Of a stretch of 64,000 nt of DNA, positions 1 to 10,278 are shown one piece after another (position 1 is the first letter of the stretch; each line of letters starts with the position of its first letter). The position numbers and the translations under genes were made by a program. Below the pieces are notes generated by a model, which did no database searches, was not told where the DNA came from, and saw only the letters and a program-made list of their open reading frames with translations. The stretch comes from Polaribacter filamentus (lineage in GTDB: Bacteria; Bacteroidota; Bacteroidia; Flavobacteriales; Flavobacteriaceae), in NCBI RefSeq assembly GCF_002943715.1, contig NZ_MQUA01000014.1, forward strand, positions 62,001 to 126,000. The letters are read 5' to 3'.

Positions 1-29
1 CTTTTTTAGTAACAATAATTAAAATTAAT

Positions 30-953
30 TTAAGCTTTCTTTTTAGGTTTTTGGTTTTTCATTGCCTCACCAATTTGATTACTTGCAGTAAAACTTGCAA
101 CCATATCATTTAACATCGTGCTTCCTGCTTGTGGTGTATTTGGTAGTAAAATTAAATTACTATTTGTATGTTGTCCAATAGATTGTAAAGTATCGTAATG
201 CTGTGTTACCACAATTAAGGCAGATGCTTCTTGAGAGTTGATACCAACTTTATTTAAAACTTCTACAGATTCTTCTAAACCACGCGCAATTTCACGTCTT
301 TGATCCGCAATACCTTGTCCTTGTAAACGTTTGCTTTCTGCTTCTGCTTTTGCACGTTCTACAATTAAAATACGTTGCGCATCACCTTCAAATTGAGCAG
401 CAATTTTTTCACGTTCAGAAGCGTTAATTCTGTTCATTGCTATTTTTACTTGAGGGTCTGGATCAATATCGGTTACTAAGGTTCTAATAATATCAAAACC
501 ATAATCTTCCATGGCATCATTTAATTCTGTTTTTACAGCAATGGCAATGTCATTTTTTTTCACAAAAACATCATCTAATTTCATTTTAGGTACTTCTGCT
601 CTTACAACATCAAAAACATACGAAGTAATTTGATCGTGAGGATAATCTAACTTATAAAAAGCATCATATACTTTTTCAGAAATAACTTTGTATTGCACAG
701 AAACTTTTAACTTTACAAAAACATCATCCAACGTTTTAGTTTCAATAATTACATCTAATTGTTGAATTTTTAAACTCAATCTCCCTGCTACTTTGTCTAT
801 GATAGGAATTTTTAAACGTAAACCAGATGGACTAATAGTGTTAAATTTTCCAAAACGTTCTAAAATAGCTGCAGTTTGTTGTTTTACAGTATAGAAAGAA
901 GCAAATAGAAAAAGGCCGATAAGAACTATAATGATTATTGCAATTGGTGACAT
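30..953 (-). CDS. SPFH/Band 7 (stomatin-like) membrane protein
   Basis: A 307-residue SPFH-domain protein. One N-terminal membrane helix (about residues 3-22, nearly all Ile/Val/Leu/Phe) is followed by a band-7 domain (about 25-190) and then a charged helical stretch rich in Ala, Glu and Arg (about 190-225, including AEAESKRLQGQG), the usual stomatin/prohibitin-like coiled coil. Length and order match the QmcA/YbbK group of inner-membrane SPFH proteins, which form ring-like oligomers and are thought to organise membrane microdomains or regulate proteases. No NfeD partner is next to it on the right; the left side is outside the window. The ATG at 953 puts the membrane helix right at the N terminus, as expected. 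The family is clear; the specific role is not. Confidence 0.9.
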   Translation of the reverse strand: MSPIAIIIIVLIGLFLFASFYTVKQQTAAILERFGKFNTISPSGLRLKIPIIDKVAGRLSLKIQQLDVIIETKTLDDVFVKLKVSVQYKVISEKVYDAFYKLDYPHDQITSYVFDVVRAEVPKMKLDDVFVKKNDIAIAVKTELNDAMEDYGFDIIRTLVTDIDPDPQVKIAMNRINASEREKIAAQFEGDAQRILIVERAKAEAESKRLQGQGIADQRREIARGLEESVEVLNKVGINSQEASALIVVTQHYDTLQSIGQHTNSNLILLPNTPQAGSTMLNDMVASFTASNQIGEAMKNQKPKKKA

Positions 954-1056
954 AGTAAATTTTTTAAAAGTTAATAATAAATCTATGTAAAGATACTGAA
1001 TTTTAATAGTTATCTATATGACGTATTTTGTTAAAAATGTTACATTCTTACTAAAG

Positions 1057-1090
1057 AAAACCCTGTATAAAGATTTTTATACAGGGTTTT
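1057..1090 (-). terminator. Strong intrinsic terminator
   Basis: A perfect 15-bp inverted repeat (AAAACCCTGTATAAA and its complement) around a 4-base loop, with T-rich sequence on the minus-strand side. It sits just past the stop of the minus-strand gene ending at 1143. Confidence 0.8.
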
Positions 1091-1142
1091 CTTTATTTTT
1101 TTTGATTTAATTATTTTTCTTCTGGTTTTGTAAAATTTTTAT

Positions 1143-1658
1143 TTAATTTTTATTATACTTAATCCACTTTCTATATTGTTTTTCAGAAATAATACTCTTC
1201 ATATTTGCATCTAATTTTTTATCTTCTTCTTTAAGAGTATTACTAATTGGCTCCAAGTTATCGTTCATTTTTTTGACAACCTCTGGTTGCTGAGAAAAGT
1301 CACCACTTTTCATAGAAATTTTTTGAAAATTTTCTACCATTTCTTTGGTACTTCTTAGTAAAAAACTATTTATTCTGGTAATACCTTTAACATCTTTATT
1401 ATATGCAGTTAAAGTTTTAGAAAATAATTGTCCTGCGTCGGATGTTAATTTTATACTTGATTTTTTAGCAGCTTTTTCAATATCGTACACTACAATTCCC
1501 AAGTATTTTTCAACTTCAAAATTTGGTTCTGGTGCTTTTTGTTGTGTCTGTGATATATCTCCTTGACGCTGCCCTTGCCCATTTCTTTGTCCGTTTCTAA
1601 ATTGTGCTTCAGCTGCAAATGCACAACACAAAACAATAAGTAAAATAAGTTTTTTCAT
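1143..1658 (-). CDS. Small secreted helical protein, unknown function
   Basis: 171 residues that I do not recognise. There is a clear Sec signal peptide (about residues 1-18, ending AAEAQ), then a low-complexity Gly/Asn/Gln/Arg linker (about 19-45). The rest (about 48-171) is charged and probably helical, ending in a SEKQYRKWIKYNKN tail. The general shape (signal peptide, Q/N/G-rich linker, helical LTxEQ-like motif near the end) is like small periplasmic CpxP/Spy-type proteins, but there is no decisive motif. It starts 3 bases after gltX stops on the same strand, so the two are very likely co-transcribed. Confidence 0.7.
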   Translation of the reverse strand: MKKLILLIVLCCAFAAEAQFRNGQRNGQGQRQGDISQTQQKAPEPNFEVEKYLGIVVYDIEKAAKKSSIKLTSDAGQLFSKTLTAYNKDVKGITRINSFLLRSTKEMVENFQKISMKSGDFSQQPEVVKKMNDNLEPISNTLKEEDKKLDANMKSIISEKQYRKWIKYNKN

Positions 1659-1660
1659 GA

Positions 1661-3244
1661 TTACATGTTTTTTATTGCGTTTTCTATTCTTTTAATACTC
1701 TCTTCTTTGCCAATCATTTCTATAATATCAAACAAATGCGGTCCTTTTAAAGCGCCTACTAAACTTAAACGCAAAGGTTGCATTACTTGACCAAAACCAA
1801 TTTCCTTGGTGGTAATCCATTCTTTAATTTCCTTTTCAGTATTTGCAGATGAAAAGTCTTCAATTTTAGAAATAACAGCAATTAATTGATGCATAATTTC
1901 TGATGTATTTTCTTTCCAGTTTTTCTTTGACGCTTTCTCATCAAATGTTGTTGGTGCTTCAAAAAAGAAGCTGGATAATTCCCAAAAATCAGCAACAAAA
2001 ATAGCTCTTTCTTTTATGGATGCAACTACTTTTTGAACGTATAATTCGTCATAACGAGCAGTTTTCAAAGAAGTTATTTTATCATTAGAAACACTTTTCT
2101 TTGTTTCACTCTCAATGAAAAATCCTTTTTCTGATAAAATTGGTAGGTATAAATCAGTTAATTCTGCATCATTTTTTTGCTGCATATATTGTTGATTAAA
2201 CCACTTTGTTTTATCTGGATTAAATTTGGCGCCAGACTTACTAACTCGTTTTAAATCGAAAGATTTTACTAATTCATCCAAAGAAAAAATTTCTTGCTCT
2301 GTTCCAGGATTCCATCCCAAGAAAGCCAACATATTTATAAACGAATCTGCAAAATATCCTTCTTCTTTATATCCTTTAGAAATTTCGTCTGTTTCTTTAT
2401 TTGTATAGGATAAAGGAAACACAGGGAACCCTAATTTATCCCCATCTCTTTTACTTAATTTTCCTTTACCAACCGGTTTTAGAATCAATGGTAAATGTAC
2501 AAATTTAGGAGTATTCCAGCCAAAAGCTCTGTATAACAAAACATGTAAAGGCATCGAAGGTAACCATTCTTCACCTCTAATTACATGGCTAATTTCCATT
2601 AAATGATCATCAACAATATTTGCTAAATGGTAGGTTGGCATTCCATCACTTTTAAATAAAATTTTATCATCTAAAGTATTGGTATCGATCGTAATTTTTC
2701 CACGGATTTCATCTTCCATTTCCAAAACTTCATCTTGCGGAGATTTAAAACGGATTACATAATTTTCTCCAGCATTTATTTTCGCTTTTACTTCATCAGC
2801 CGTTAAAACTAATGAATTTATAAGTTTACCTTTTGCCCGATTATGCCAATTATAAATAAAAGTTTTACCGTTTTCTTCATGGTCTTTTCTTAGAAAATCT
2901 AGGTCTTCGGATGTATCAAAAGCGTAGTATGCCCAGCTAGAATTTATTAAAATAGCTGCATATTGTTTGTATAAATCTTTGCGTTCAGATTGTTTGTAGG
3001 GACCAAATTTTTCGTTTTTATTTGGACCTTCATCAAAAGGAATATTGCACCAGTTTAATGAATCTATAATATATTTTTCTGCATTTGGTACATAACGCGT
3101 TTGATCTGTGTCTTCTATTCTTAAAATAAAAGTTCCGTTATTTTTTTTAGCAAATAAGTAATTGTATAAAGCTGTTCTTACACCACCAATGTGCAAAGGT
3201 CCTGTAGGACTTGGTGCAAAACGAACACGAACATTAGATTCCAT
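1661..3244 (-). CDS. gltX: Glutamate--tRNA ligase
   Basis: Class I aminoacyl-tRNA synthetase that charges tRNA(Glu) with glutamate in the cytoplasm. The N terminus carries APSPTGPLHIGG (HIGH-type motif at about residues 18-21), and the second ATP-binding motif is KLSKR (about 262-266). About 527 residues is slightly longer than the usual 470-510. An in-frame ATG lies 18 bases further out (3262), but a TATCTTTG -7 promoter box at 3267-3274 would place the transcript start about there, so I prefer the inner ATG at 3244 (MESNVRVRF). The small secreted protein follows directly downstream. Confidence 0.96.
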   Translation of the reverse strand: MESNVRVRFAPSPTGPLHIGGVRTALYNYLFAKKNNGTFILRIEDTDQTRYVPNAEKYIIDSLNWCNIPFDEGPNKNEKFGPYKQSERKDLYKQYAAILINSSWAYYAFDTSEDLDFLRKDHEENGKTFIYNWHNRAKGKLINSLVLTADEVKAKINAGENYVIRFKSPQDEVLEMEDEIRGKITIDTNTLDDKILFKSDGMPTYHLANIVDDHLMEISHVIRGEEWLPSMPLHVLLYRAFGWNTPKFVHLPLILKPVGKGKLSKRDGDKLGFPVFPLSYTNKETDEISKGYKEEGYFADSFINMLAFLGWNPGTEQEIFSLDELVKSFDLKRVSKSGAKFNPDKTKWFNQQYMQQKNDAELTDLYLPILSEKGFFIESETKKSVSNDKITSLKTARYDELYVQKVVASIKERAIFVADFWELSSFFFEAPTTFDEKASKKNWKENTSEIMHQLIAVISKIEDFSSANTEKEIKEWITTKEIGFGQVMQPLRLSLVGALKGPHLFDIIEMIGKEESIKRIENAIKNM

Positions 3245-3266
3245 TTTCTTTGTTTTTTTCAAGTTA

Positions 3267-3274
3267 CAAAGATA
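3267..3274 (-). promoter_or_regulatory. -7 box (TATCTTTG) of the gltX promoter
   Basis: Exact match to the Bacteroidetes TAnnTTTG element on the minus strand, 23 bases upstream of the preferred gltX start. No good -33 TTG is visible at normal spacing, so this is a partial promoter call. It argues against the outer start codon. Confidence 0.5.
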
Positions 3275-3570
3275 GTTTTTCTATGAAAAATAGCCATGAA
3301 TTCACAGATTAATGTGTTATACAGTCTTCGAGAAGCTCAGACAGAGATATGCTAGTTAAATTTATATAAATAATAGCTTATTAAATTTAAGGATGACGAT
3401 AAAGATTTCGGTAATTTTGACAACCTTTGAGATCTAAATAATTTAGTATTAAATATTTTTTTCTCGATTAAGTTCTGCAACATCTTTTTTACTACAATAG
3501 GGACATAGTCCAAATAGAAATTGGAGATAAGCCTGAAATTAATGTAAAAGAAATTGGATTCTATATTAAG
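3275..3570. other. AT-rich intergenic stretch, no intact gene
   Basis: No open frame of useful length. Read on the minus strand, part of it (about 3450-3545) can be translated as a short piece containing CPYC and a stop, which may be the tail of a decayed protein, but it is too short to identify. Confidence 0.4.
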
Positions 3571-4410
3571 CTAAAACTTTTTATAAATTCCAAAAGATAA
3601 AGCGACTTGTTTTGCAACATTATTACCAAAAAATGCAGCTGGTAAACTAGCTGTAACTCCAAAATTATCAGAAAATTCTCCAATAGCTTTTATACCTAAA
3701 ACGCCATATTCTTGATCATTTACATACAAACCCGATGCTAAATTTGAAGTAGGTAAAACTATATTGCCATTTTTAAAAGATTTTTCGATGTCTAGAAATC
3801 CAGTAAGCCAAATACTTTTAGAGATTTTACCGCCATATTCACCTCCAATTTTAAAGTTAGAACTGTAGTTATTTGTTCTCAACTTTGTGCCTATATAGGT
3901 TTGTAAATAAGATTTTCCAAAACTTTTTCCCACTAAGAAAAGCGGTGAAAAAGTAAGCGCGTCATAACCAGTTCTTATACCTGAATTTTCATCAAAAGAG
4001 GCTGTGTTTGTTTCCATAGAAAATTGACCAGAAAGGATCCAAGTTTTTTTGTAAAAATTATGTTTTAATCCTATTTCGATATTTCCTAATGAATTCTCTT
4101 TATTTGAATATTCAGGACAAGGTGCAACTAAACAGGGATTTACTAATTCTTTGTGATGAATAAGTTTATACGGGATATTTACTATTAAAGTAGAATTGTC
4201 TGATAAACCATATTCACCATAAAGTTGCATCGTATTATCAGTTATTTTTCCAGAAATTGTATAATCTGGATCTCCAAATAATTCATTATAACTTGGAATT
4301 GTTGTAAAAGAAAGTTGCGTGTAAAATTTTCCTTTTTCTTGTGTCCACGGACTTTGAGAGAATGCAGAAAAACCAATCAATAAAAAGAATAATTTGGTTA
4401 TAGGTTTCAT
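3571..4410 (-). CDS. Predicted outer-membrane beta-barrel protein
   Basis: 279 residues with a signal peptide (about 1-18, ending FSAFSQ). The mature part has alternating aromatic/polar strands such as QLYGEYGLSDNSTLIVNIPYK and IEIGLKHNFYKK, and ends in a C-terminal Phe (FGIYKKF), all typical of an outer-membrane barrel. The arrangement resembles small transporter-like barrels of the MetA/phenol-degradation type, but that is a fold-level resemblance only. It is a single gene facing away from the DUF4175 gene, with no clear partner. Barrel is fairly sure; substrate unknown. Confidence 0.75.
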   Translation of the reverse strand: MKPITKLFFLLIGFSAFSQSPWTQEKGKFYTQLSFTTIPSYNELFGDPDYTISGKITDNTMQLYGEYGLSDNSTLIVNIPYKLIHHKELVNPCLVAPCPEYSNKENSLGNIEIGLKHNFYKKTWILSGQFSMETNTASFDENSGIRTGYDALTFSPLFLVGKSFGKSYLQTYIGTKLRTNNYSSNFKIGGEYGGKISKSIWLTGFLDIEKSFKNGNIVLPTSNLASGLYVNDQEYGVLGIKAIGEFSDNFGVTASLPAAFFGNNVAKQVALSFGIYKKF

Positions 4411-4546
4411 AGAGTATCATTATAATTTCGAACAAAGTCGAGCGGTTATAAACACTTAGTTGTTTCGTTTTTAAAATACTTACAAATCGTTTTAACAAAT
4501 ATTTTATTGCAAATCGATGCAGAAACTGTACTTTTATTGGTTAATT

Positions 4547-7500
4547 ATGAACGGATACAAAAACATAACCCAAAAGCTACATCAATTTATACACAAATAT
4601 TATACAAATGAATTGATAAAAGGAATTATTTTATTTTTTTCTTTGGGATTCTTGTATCTTTTTTTACGTTATTTTTAGAATATTTTTTATGGTTAAAACC
4701 AACTGCAAGAACTATTTTATTTTGGCTTTTTATTTTGGTTGAGGTTTTTTGTTAATTCAGTTTATTGTAATTCCTGTTTTTAAATTAATAGGTTTACGAA
4801 AGGGAATTTCTTTGCAGGATTCTTCAAAAATAATTGGAAATCATTTTCCGGAGGTCCAAGACAAGTTGTTAAATATTTTACAGTTGAAGGAAAGTTTAAA
4901 TGATTCTGATTTAATTTTGGCAAGTATCAATCAAAAATCAGAAGAGTTAGCTCCAATTCCGTTTTTAAAAGCGATTGATTTTAAGCAAAATAAAAAGTAT
5001 TTAAAATATGCAATTGTTCCTATTTTAATTTGGGCGATTAGTTTTTTTACAGGAACAAATAGTGGACTTAATCAAAGTCTAGAGCGCGTTGTAAATTATA
5101 AAACTTCTTATAACCCCCCAGCTCCGTTTTTATTTTCTGTATTGAATTCTGATTTGAAGGTTATCCAAGGAAAGTCAATAACAGTTTCGGTAAAAACTAT
5201 TGGAACGGTTGTTCCGAGTGAAGTGAAGATTATTTTTAACAATCAAGAATATTTTCTCCGAAATAAGGGCAACTCCACATTTTCGTATACTTTTTCTGAC
5301 GTACAAGAATCCATCAGTTTCTATATAGAAGCAAATAGAATTCAATCTCAGGATTACCAGATTAATGTTATTGGCACACCAACAATTGAAAATATTTCTT
5401 TGGATTTGAACTATCCTTCTTATTTGGGCAGGAGGAATGAAACTATCCAGAATTCTGTAAATTTAACAGTTCCCGAAGGAACGAATATTACTTGGAAAGT
5501 AGCAACGTCAAAAACAGATGCTGTGGCTTTTATCAGCAATCAAAAAAGAGAACTTTTTGAAAACTTGGTAAATGATAATTTTGAATACTCAAAAAGGATT
5601 CAAAATTCTTTGAGTTATCAAATTTCATCATCCAATAAAAATTTAAAAGATTTTGAGAATTTGCAATTTTCTGTTGATGTTGTAAAAGATGAGAACCCTT
5701 TGATTTCGGTGACATCAAATATTGATAGTATTTCTAGAGGAGTTTCACAATTTGCAGGTCAGATTTCTGATGATTACGGATTACGCAAATTACAATTGAT
5801 GTATTATGATGAAGATAATCAGAATAAAATACAAAGTTTTGAAATTCAGATAACTAAAGAAAATATTCAAACTTTTTTTTATCAATTCCCTGATGGATTC
5901 AGTTTACAAAAAGGAGTTAATTACGAACTCTATTTTCAAGTATTTGATAATGATGCGGTTAATGGAAGTAAAAGCACAAAAAGTAAGATATTTAAGTACA
6001 GACAAAAATCCGGACAAGAAGTAGAAGAGGAGTTGCTGCAAGAACAAAAAGCAACAATTAATAATTTAGAAAATTCGCTTGAAAAACAAAAAAAGCAACA
6101 AGAACAATTAGAAACGATTCAGCAAGATTTACAAAATAAAAAAGATATAAACTGGAATGACAAAAAGAAGGTTGATAATTTTATAAAACGTCAAGAGCAA
6201 TACAAGCAAATGATGGATCGTCAAACGGATAAGTTGCAAGATAATTTGGACGAAAAGCAGGAACCAAATAAAAGTTTACAAGAAAAAAAAGAAGACCTAA
6301 AACAGCGAATTGAGGAATTAAAAAAAATGGATAAACAACAGAAATTGTTGGATGAAATTAAGAAGGTTGCTGATAAATTAAACAAAGAGGATTTAGTAGA
6401 AAAGACGAAAGAATTAGCGCAGCAAAACAAACAACAACAACGTAGTTTAGAAAAAATGTTGGAGTTGGTAAAACGTTTTTATGTAGAACAGAAAACAATG
6501 CAGATTGCGAGTAAGATCGAAGAATTGTCTGAAAAGCAAGAGGAGCTAGAAAAGAAATCGGATGCCAATTTAGAAGCCCAAGAAGAAATTAAAAAGGAAT
6601 TTGAGCAAATTAAAAAAGAATTAGAAGAACTTAATAAAGACAATGATAAGTTAAAAAAGCCGATGGAGTTACCAGACGTTGAAGGTGAAAAAGATGAGGT
6701 AGATAAAGAATTAAAAAAATCAGAAGAAAATTTAAAAGATAATAAACAGGAAGAAGCAAAGAAAAATCAGAAGCAATCATCTAAAAAAATGAAAGAGATG
6801 AGCGCTAAAATGCAAAAGATTATGACGGAAATGGAAGGAGAGTCTATGGAAGAAAACATGGAGGACCTTCGTAAAATTTTAGAAAACTTGGTTATTTTTT
6901 CTTATAAGCAAGAACAGCTAATGAATAAATTTAGCGAGACTTCAACTACACATCCTGATTTTGGAAAAGACTTAAAAAGGCAAAATGAAATTAAAAAATA
7001 TTTTGAACATGTTGATGATAGTTTGTATGTGTTGGCAATGCGTGTTCCAAAAATATCAACTAAAATTCAGGATGATTTAGCCGCCGTTCATTATAATTTA
7101 GAACAATCTCTAGATAATTTTTCTGAGAATTTGTTTCCGCAAGGAATCTCAAATCAACGTTATGTAATGACGTCAACAAATAATTTGGCAGATTATTTAA
7201 GTAATATTTTAAGTAGTATGAAAAATAATTTGTCCATGAAAATGGGCAAAGGAAAGAAAGGTGGAGAAGGTTTTAGTTTGCCAGATTTGATTAAGAAACA
7301 AGAAGGTTTGTCTGAAAAGATGAAAGATGGAATGAAGAAAGGTGAGAAAAAGGGTGATGGAAAAGAAGGAGAAAAACCTGATGAAAATGGAAAACTTGGG
7401 GACAAAGAGGGTAAAGGGGAGAAAGGAAAAGATGGTAAATCTGGAAAAAACGGTCAAATAAAAGGTGGGGGTGAGGGAGGTTCTAATGATGATTTAGATG

Positions 7501-7922
7501 GTGAGCTTTATGAAATTTACAAACAACAATCTCAGTTAAGACAAGAATTAAAAGATGCAATTAAAGAAGGTGAAAATGGAGAAGCTGGTGGAAATGCAGA
7601 AGCAAAGAAAGTTTTAAAAACTATGGAGCAGCTAGAAAACGAAATACTTCAAAGAGGTTTTAATGCTGGGACACTTCGAAAAATGCAAAACCTAAATTAC
7701 GAATTATTAAAATTGGACAAAGCGTCTTTAGAACAAGGAAAGGAGAAACAACGAAAATCGGCATCGAATCAAAGGGATGTTCAAAAGAATAATTTAAAAC
7801 AATTGGAGTTTAAAAAGGAGTTTTATAATCAAACCGAAATATTAAATAGACAATCATTACCTTTGCAGCAAATTTATAAAAGTAAAGTTAGATACTATTT
7901 TTCTGACATCAAGAAAGAGTAA
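4547..7922 (+). CDS. DUF4175 family protein, 5' end broken by two frameshifts
   Basis: A very large membrane-anchored protein common in Flavobacteriaceae. The intact part (from a TTG at 4749; 1057 residues) has a membrane helix (about 77-95), a beta-rich region to about 400, a long Lys/Glu/Gln coiled coil (about 420-730), a Gly/Lys-rich linker (about 835-930) and a helical C terminus. The natural start is ATG 4547 ([14 protein letters not shown]). That frame stops at 4676; the next frame carries the missing second membrane segment to 4753; the third frame is the long ORF. One extra T in the 7-T run at 4659-4665 and one in the 6-T run at 4745-4750 restore a single reading frame. It ends 1 base before ybeY. 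Function is unknown; the family is confident. Confidence 0.85.
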
Positions 7923-7923
7923 T

Positions 7924-8337
7924 ATGATAGAGTTTAATTACGAAACAACTTTTCAAGTAGAAGACGAGAATCGTCTAGAAAAATGGATTGAAAATGTAGC
8001 TTCAGAAAACGGTTTTGAGGTTGGGGAAATCAATTATATTTTTTGTGATGATGAATACCTTTTAAAGTTGAATGTGGAATTTTTGAAACACGATACTTTA
8101 ACGGATGTGATCAGTTTTGATAACACCTTAGGAAAATTAATAAATGGAGATATTTTTATTTCGGTTGAAAGAGTAGTGGAAAATGCGAAAGAATATAACG
8201 ATTCTTTTGAAGATGAACTTCACAGAGTCATGGTTCATGGTGTTTTGCATTACATGGGTTTTAAGGATAAGACTGATGATGAAATTAAGCAGATGAGAAC
8301 TGCGGAAAATAGTTCTTTATTGCTATTAAACAATTGA
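7924..8337 (+). CDS. ybeY: Endoribonuclease YbeY (rRNA maturation)
   Basis: 137-residue UPF0054 metalloprotein involved in 16S rRNA 3'-end maturation and ribosome quality control. The metal site is MVHGVLHYMGFKDK: His105 and His109 are present, and the third position, His in E. coli, is Asp115 here, a substitution I associate with Bacteroidetes YbeY. The conserved TDVISF segment is at about residues 60-65. The start is 1 base after the DUF4175 stop, so expression is probably coupled. mnmG follows 45 bases later, the usual flavobacterial order. Confidence 0.95.
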   Translation: MIEFNYETTFQVEDENRLEKWIENVASENGFEVGEINYIFCDDEYLLKLNVEFLKHDTLTDVISFDNTLGKLINGDIFISVERVVENAKEYNDSFEDELHRVMVHGVLHYMGFKDKTDDEIKQMRTAENSSLLLLNN

Positions 8338-8358
8338 TATTCAAATTAATAAAAAATA

Positions 8359-8374
8359 AGTTTCACGTGGAACT
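8359..8374. promoter_or_regulatory. parS-like ParB binding palindrome (site 1)
   Basis: AGTTTCACGTGGAACT. Compared with the widely conserved parS consensus TGTTNCACGTGNAACA, it matches the central GTTNCACGTGNAAC completely and differs only at the two outermost bases. It lies in the ybeY-mnmG gap, 8 bases before the mnmG ATG. A second near-match lies after mnmG. Binding is inferred from the motif. Confidence 0.6.
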
Positions 8375-8382
8375 ATAAGATA

Positions 8383-10260
8383 ATGAGTTTATTTTCAACA
8401 ACATATGACGTAATTGTAATTGGCGGAGGACATGCAGGCAGTGAAGCTGCAGCAGCTTCTGCAAACATGGGTGCACACACTTTATTAATTACAATGAACT
8501 TACAAAATATTGCACAAATGAGTTGTAATCCAGCAATGGGTGGAATTGCAAAAGGGCAAATAGTAAGAGAGATTGATGCTTTAGGTGGGTATAGCGGAAT
8601 TGTTACTGACAAAACGGCGATACAATTTAAAATGCTTAACAAATCTAAAGGACCTGCAATGTGGAGTCCAAGGGCGCAATCAGATAGGATGATGTTTGCA
8701 GAGTGTTGGAGAACGATGCTAGAGCAAACCGAAAATTTAGATTTTTACCAAGATTCTGTGAATGGTTTATTGTTTGACGGCGATAAAATTATTGGTGTAA
8801 AAACGGCTTTAGGTTTAGAGATTAAATCAAAAACTGTGATTATTACAGCAGGGACTTTTTTAAATGGTCTGATTCATATTGGAGACAAAACATTTGGAGG
8901 AGGAAGAGCCGGAGAAAGTGCGTCCACGGGAATTACAGAAGATTTGGTTTTAAAAGGATTTGAAGCAGGTAGAATGAAGACCGGAACTCCGCCAAGAGTT
9001 GATGGAAGATCTTTGGATTATTCTAAAATGTTGGAGCAACCAGGAGATGAAATTCCTGAGAAATTTTCATATTTACCAACAACAAGACCCTTGGTAAAAC
9101 AACGTTCGTGTTATTTAACATATACAAATCCTAAAGTGCATGAATTGTTGCGAGAAGGGTTTGATAGATCTCCAATGTTTAATGGTAGAATTAAATCTAC
9201 CGGACCAAGATATTGCCCTTCGGTGGAGGATAAAGTGGATCGTTTTGCTACGAAAGATAGGCATCAAATCTTTGTAGAGCCAGAAGGTTGGACAACTGTA
9301 GAAATGTATGTAAACGGATTTTCAACATCATTACCTGAGGATATTCAGGACAAAGCAATACGTGCAATTGAGGGTTTTGAGAACGTAAAGTTTTTTAGAT
9401 ATGGATATGCAATTGAATATGATTTCTTTCAGCCAACACAATTAAAGCATTCTTTAGAAACGAAATTAATAGAGAATTTGTTTTTTGCCGGTCAAATTAA
9501 CGGTACTACAGGTTATGAAGAAGCTGCTTCGCAAGGATTAATGGCGGGTGTAAATGCTGCTTTAAAAACGCAAGGTAAAGCGCCATTTGTTCTAAAAAGA
9601 AACGAAGCTTATATAGGTGTTTTAATAGATGATTTAATTACGAAAGGCACAGATGAGCCTTATCGAATGTTTACATCGAGAGCAGAATATAGAACTTTGC
9701 TAAGGCAAGATAATGCGGATTTAAGATTAACTCCTTTAGGTTTTGAGCTGGGTTTAGCATCGAAAGAAAGAATGGATAGAGTTCTTGAAAAGCAGCGAAA
9801 AACCGATTTGCTAATTAAGTTTTTAGAAGAAACGAGTGTGACAGAGGCGGAGATTAATCCTATTTTAGAGGCTAAGAATTTAGATTTAATTAATCAATCT
9901 TTGAAGCTTTTTAAAGTTGCAGCAAGACCGCAACTAGACTTTAAAGACTTTAAAGATTTAGAGAAATTAAAAGTGTTTATTGCGGAGAATGACATTGATT
10001 GGGAGGTTGTAGAACAAGCTGAAATCCATTTAAAATATTCTGGTTATATAGAGAAAGAAAAGAACAATGCTGATAAATTAAACAGGTTAGAGAATGTAAC
10101 AATTCCTGCTAATTTTAATTATCAAAAACTACAATCGATTTCTTTTGAGGCGAGGGAAAAGCTAACTAAAATTCAACCAACATCTATTTCCCAAGCAAGT
10201 AGAATTAGCGGAGTTTCACCAAGTGATATATCGGTGTTGTTAGTTTATATGGGAAGATAA
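8383..10260 (+). CDS. mnmG: tRNA uridine-5-carboxymethylaminomethyl(34) synthesis enzyme MnmG
   Basis: 625-residue FAD enzyme (GidA) that, with MnmE, modifies U34 of tRNAs reading split codon boxes. The N-terminal dinucleotide-binding motif VIGGGHAGSEAA is at about residues 12-23. The GidA signatures GGIAKGQIVREIDALGG (about 52-68) and TGYEEAASQG (about 375-384) are intact. Length is typical (620-630). Parts downstream include the SRAEYR motif and the helical C-terminal domain ending VLLVYMGR. mnmE is not in the window. The gene is bracketed by two parS-like palindromes. Confidence 0.97.
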   Translation: MSLFSTTYDVIVIGGGHAGSEAAAASANMGAHTLLITMNLQNIAQMSCNPAMGGIAKGQIVREIDALGGYSGIVTDKTAIQFKMLNKSKGPAMWSPRAQSDRMMFAECWRTMLEQTENLDFYQDSVNGLLFDGDKIIGVKTALGLEIKSKTVIITAGTFLNGLIHIGDKTFGGGRAGESASTGITEDLVLKGFEAGRMKTGTPPRVDGRSLDYSKMLEQPGDEIPEKFSYLPTTRPLVKQRSCYLTYTNPKVHELLREGFDRSPMFNGRIKSTGPRYCPSVEDKVDRFATKDRHQIFVEPEGWTTVEMYVNGFSTSLPEDIQDKAIRAIEGFENVKFFRYGYAIEYDFFQPTQLKHSLETKLIENLFFAGQINGTTGYEEAASQGLMAGVNAALKTQGKAPFVLKRNEAYIGVLIDDLITKGTDEPYRMFTSRAEYRTLLRQDNADLRLTPLGFELGLASKERMDRVLEKQRKTDLLIKFLEETSVTEAEINPILEAKNLDLINQSLKLFKVAARPQLDFKDFKDLEKLKVFIAENDIDWEVVEQAEIHLKYSGYIEKEKNNADKLNRLENVTIPANFNYQKLQSISFEAREKLTKIQPTSISQASRISGVSPSDISVLLVYMGR

Positions 10261-10278
10261 AATTCGATATTTTTAAAA

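Noticed and set aside
4659..4678. Programmed -1 frameshift in DUF4175
   Set aside because: The heptamer fits, but a second, non-slippery frame change nearby makes decay or error more likely. Kept only as an alternative in the finding.
6000..7450. Repetitive Lys/Glu/Gln and Gly/Lys DNA in DUF4175
   Set aside because: Explained by the coiled coil and linker of the protein; not a DNA repeat array.
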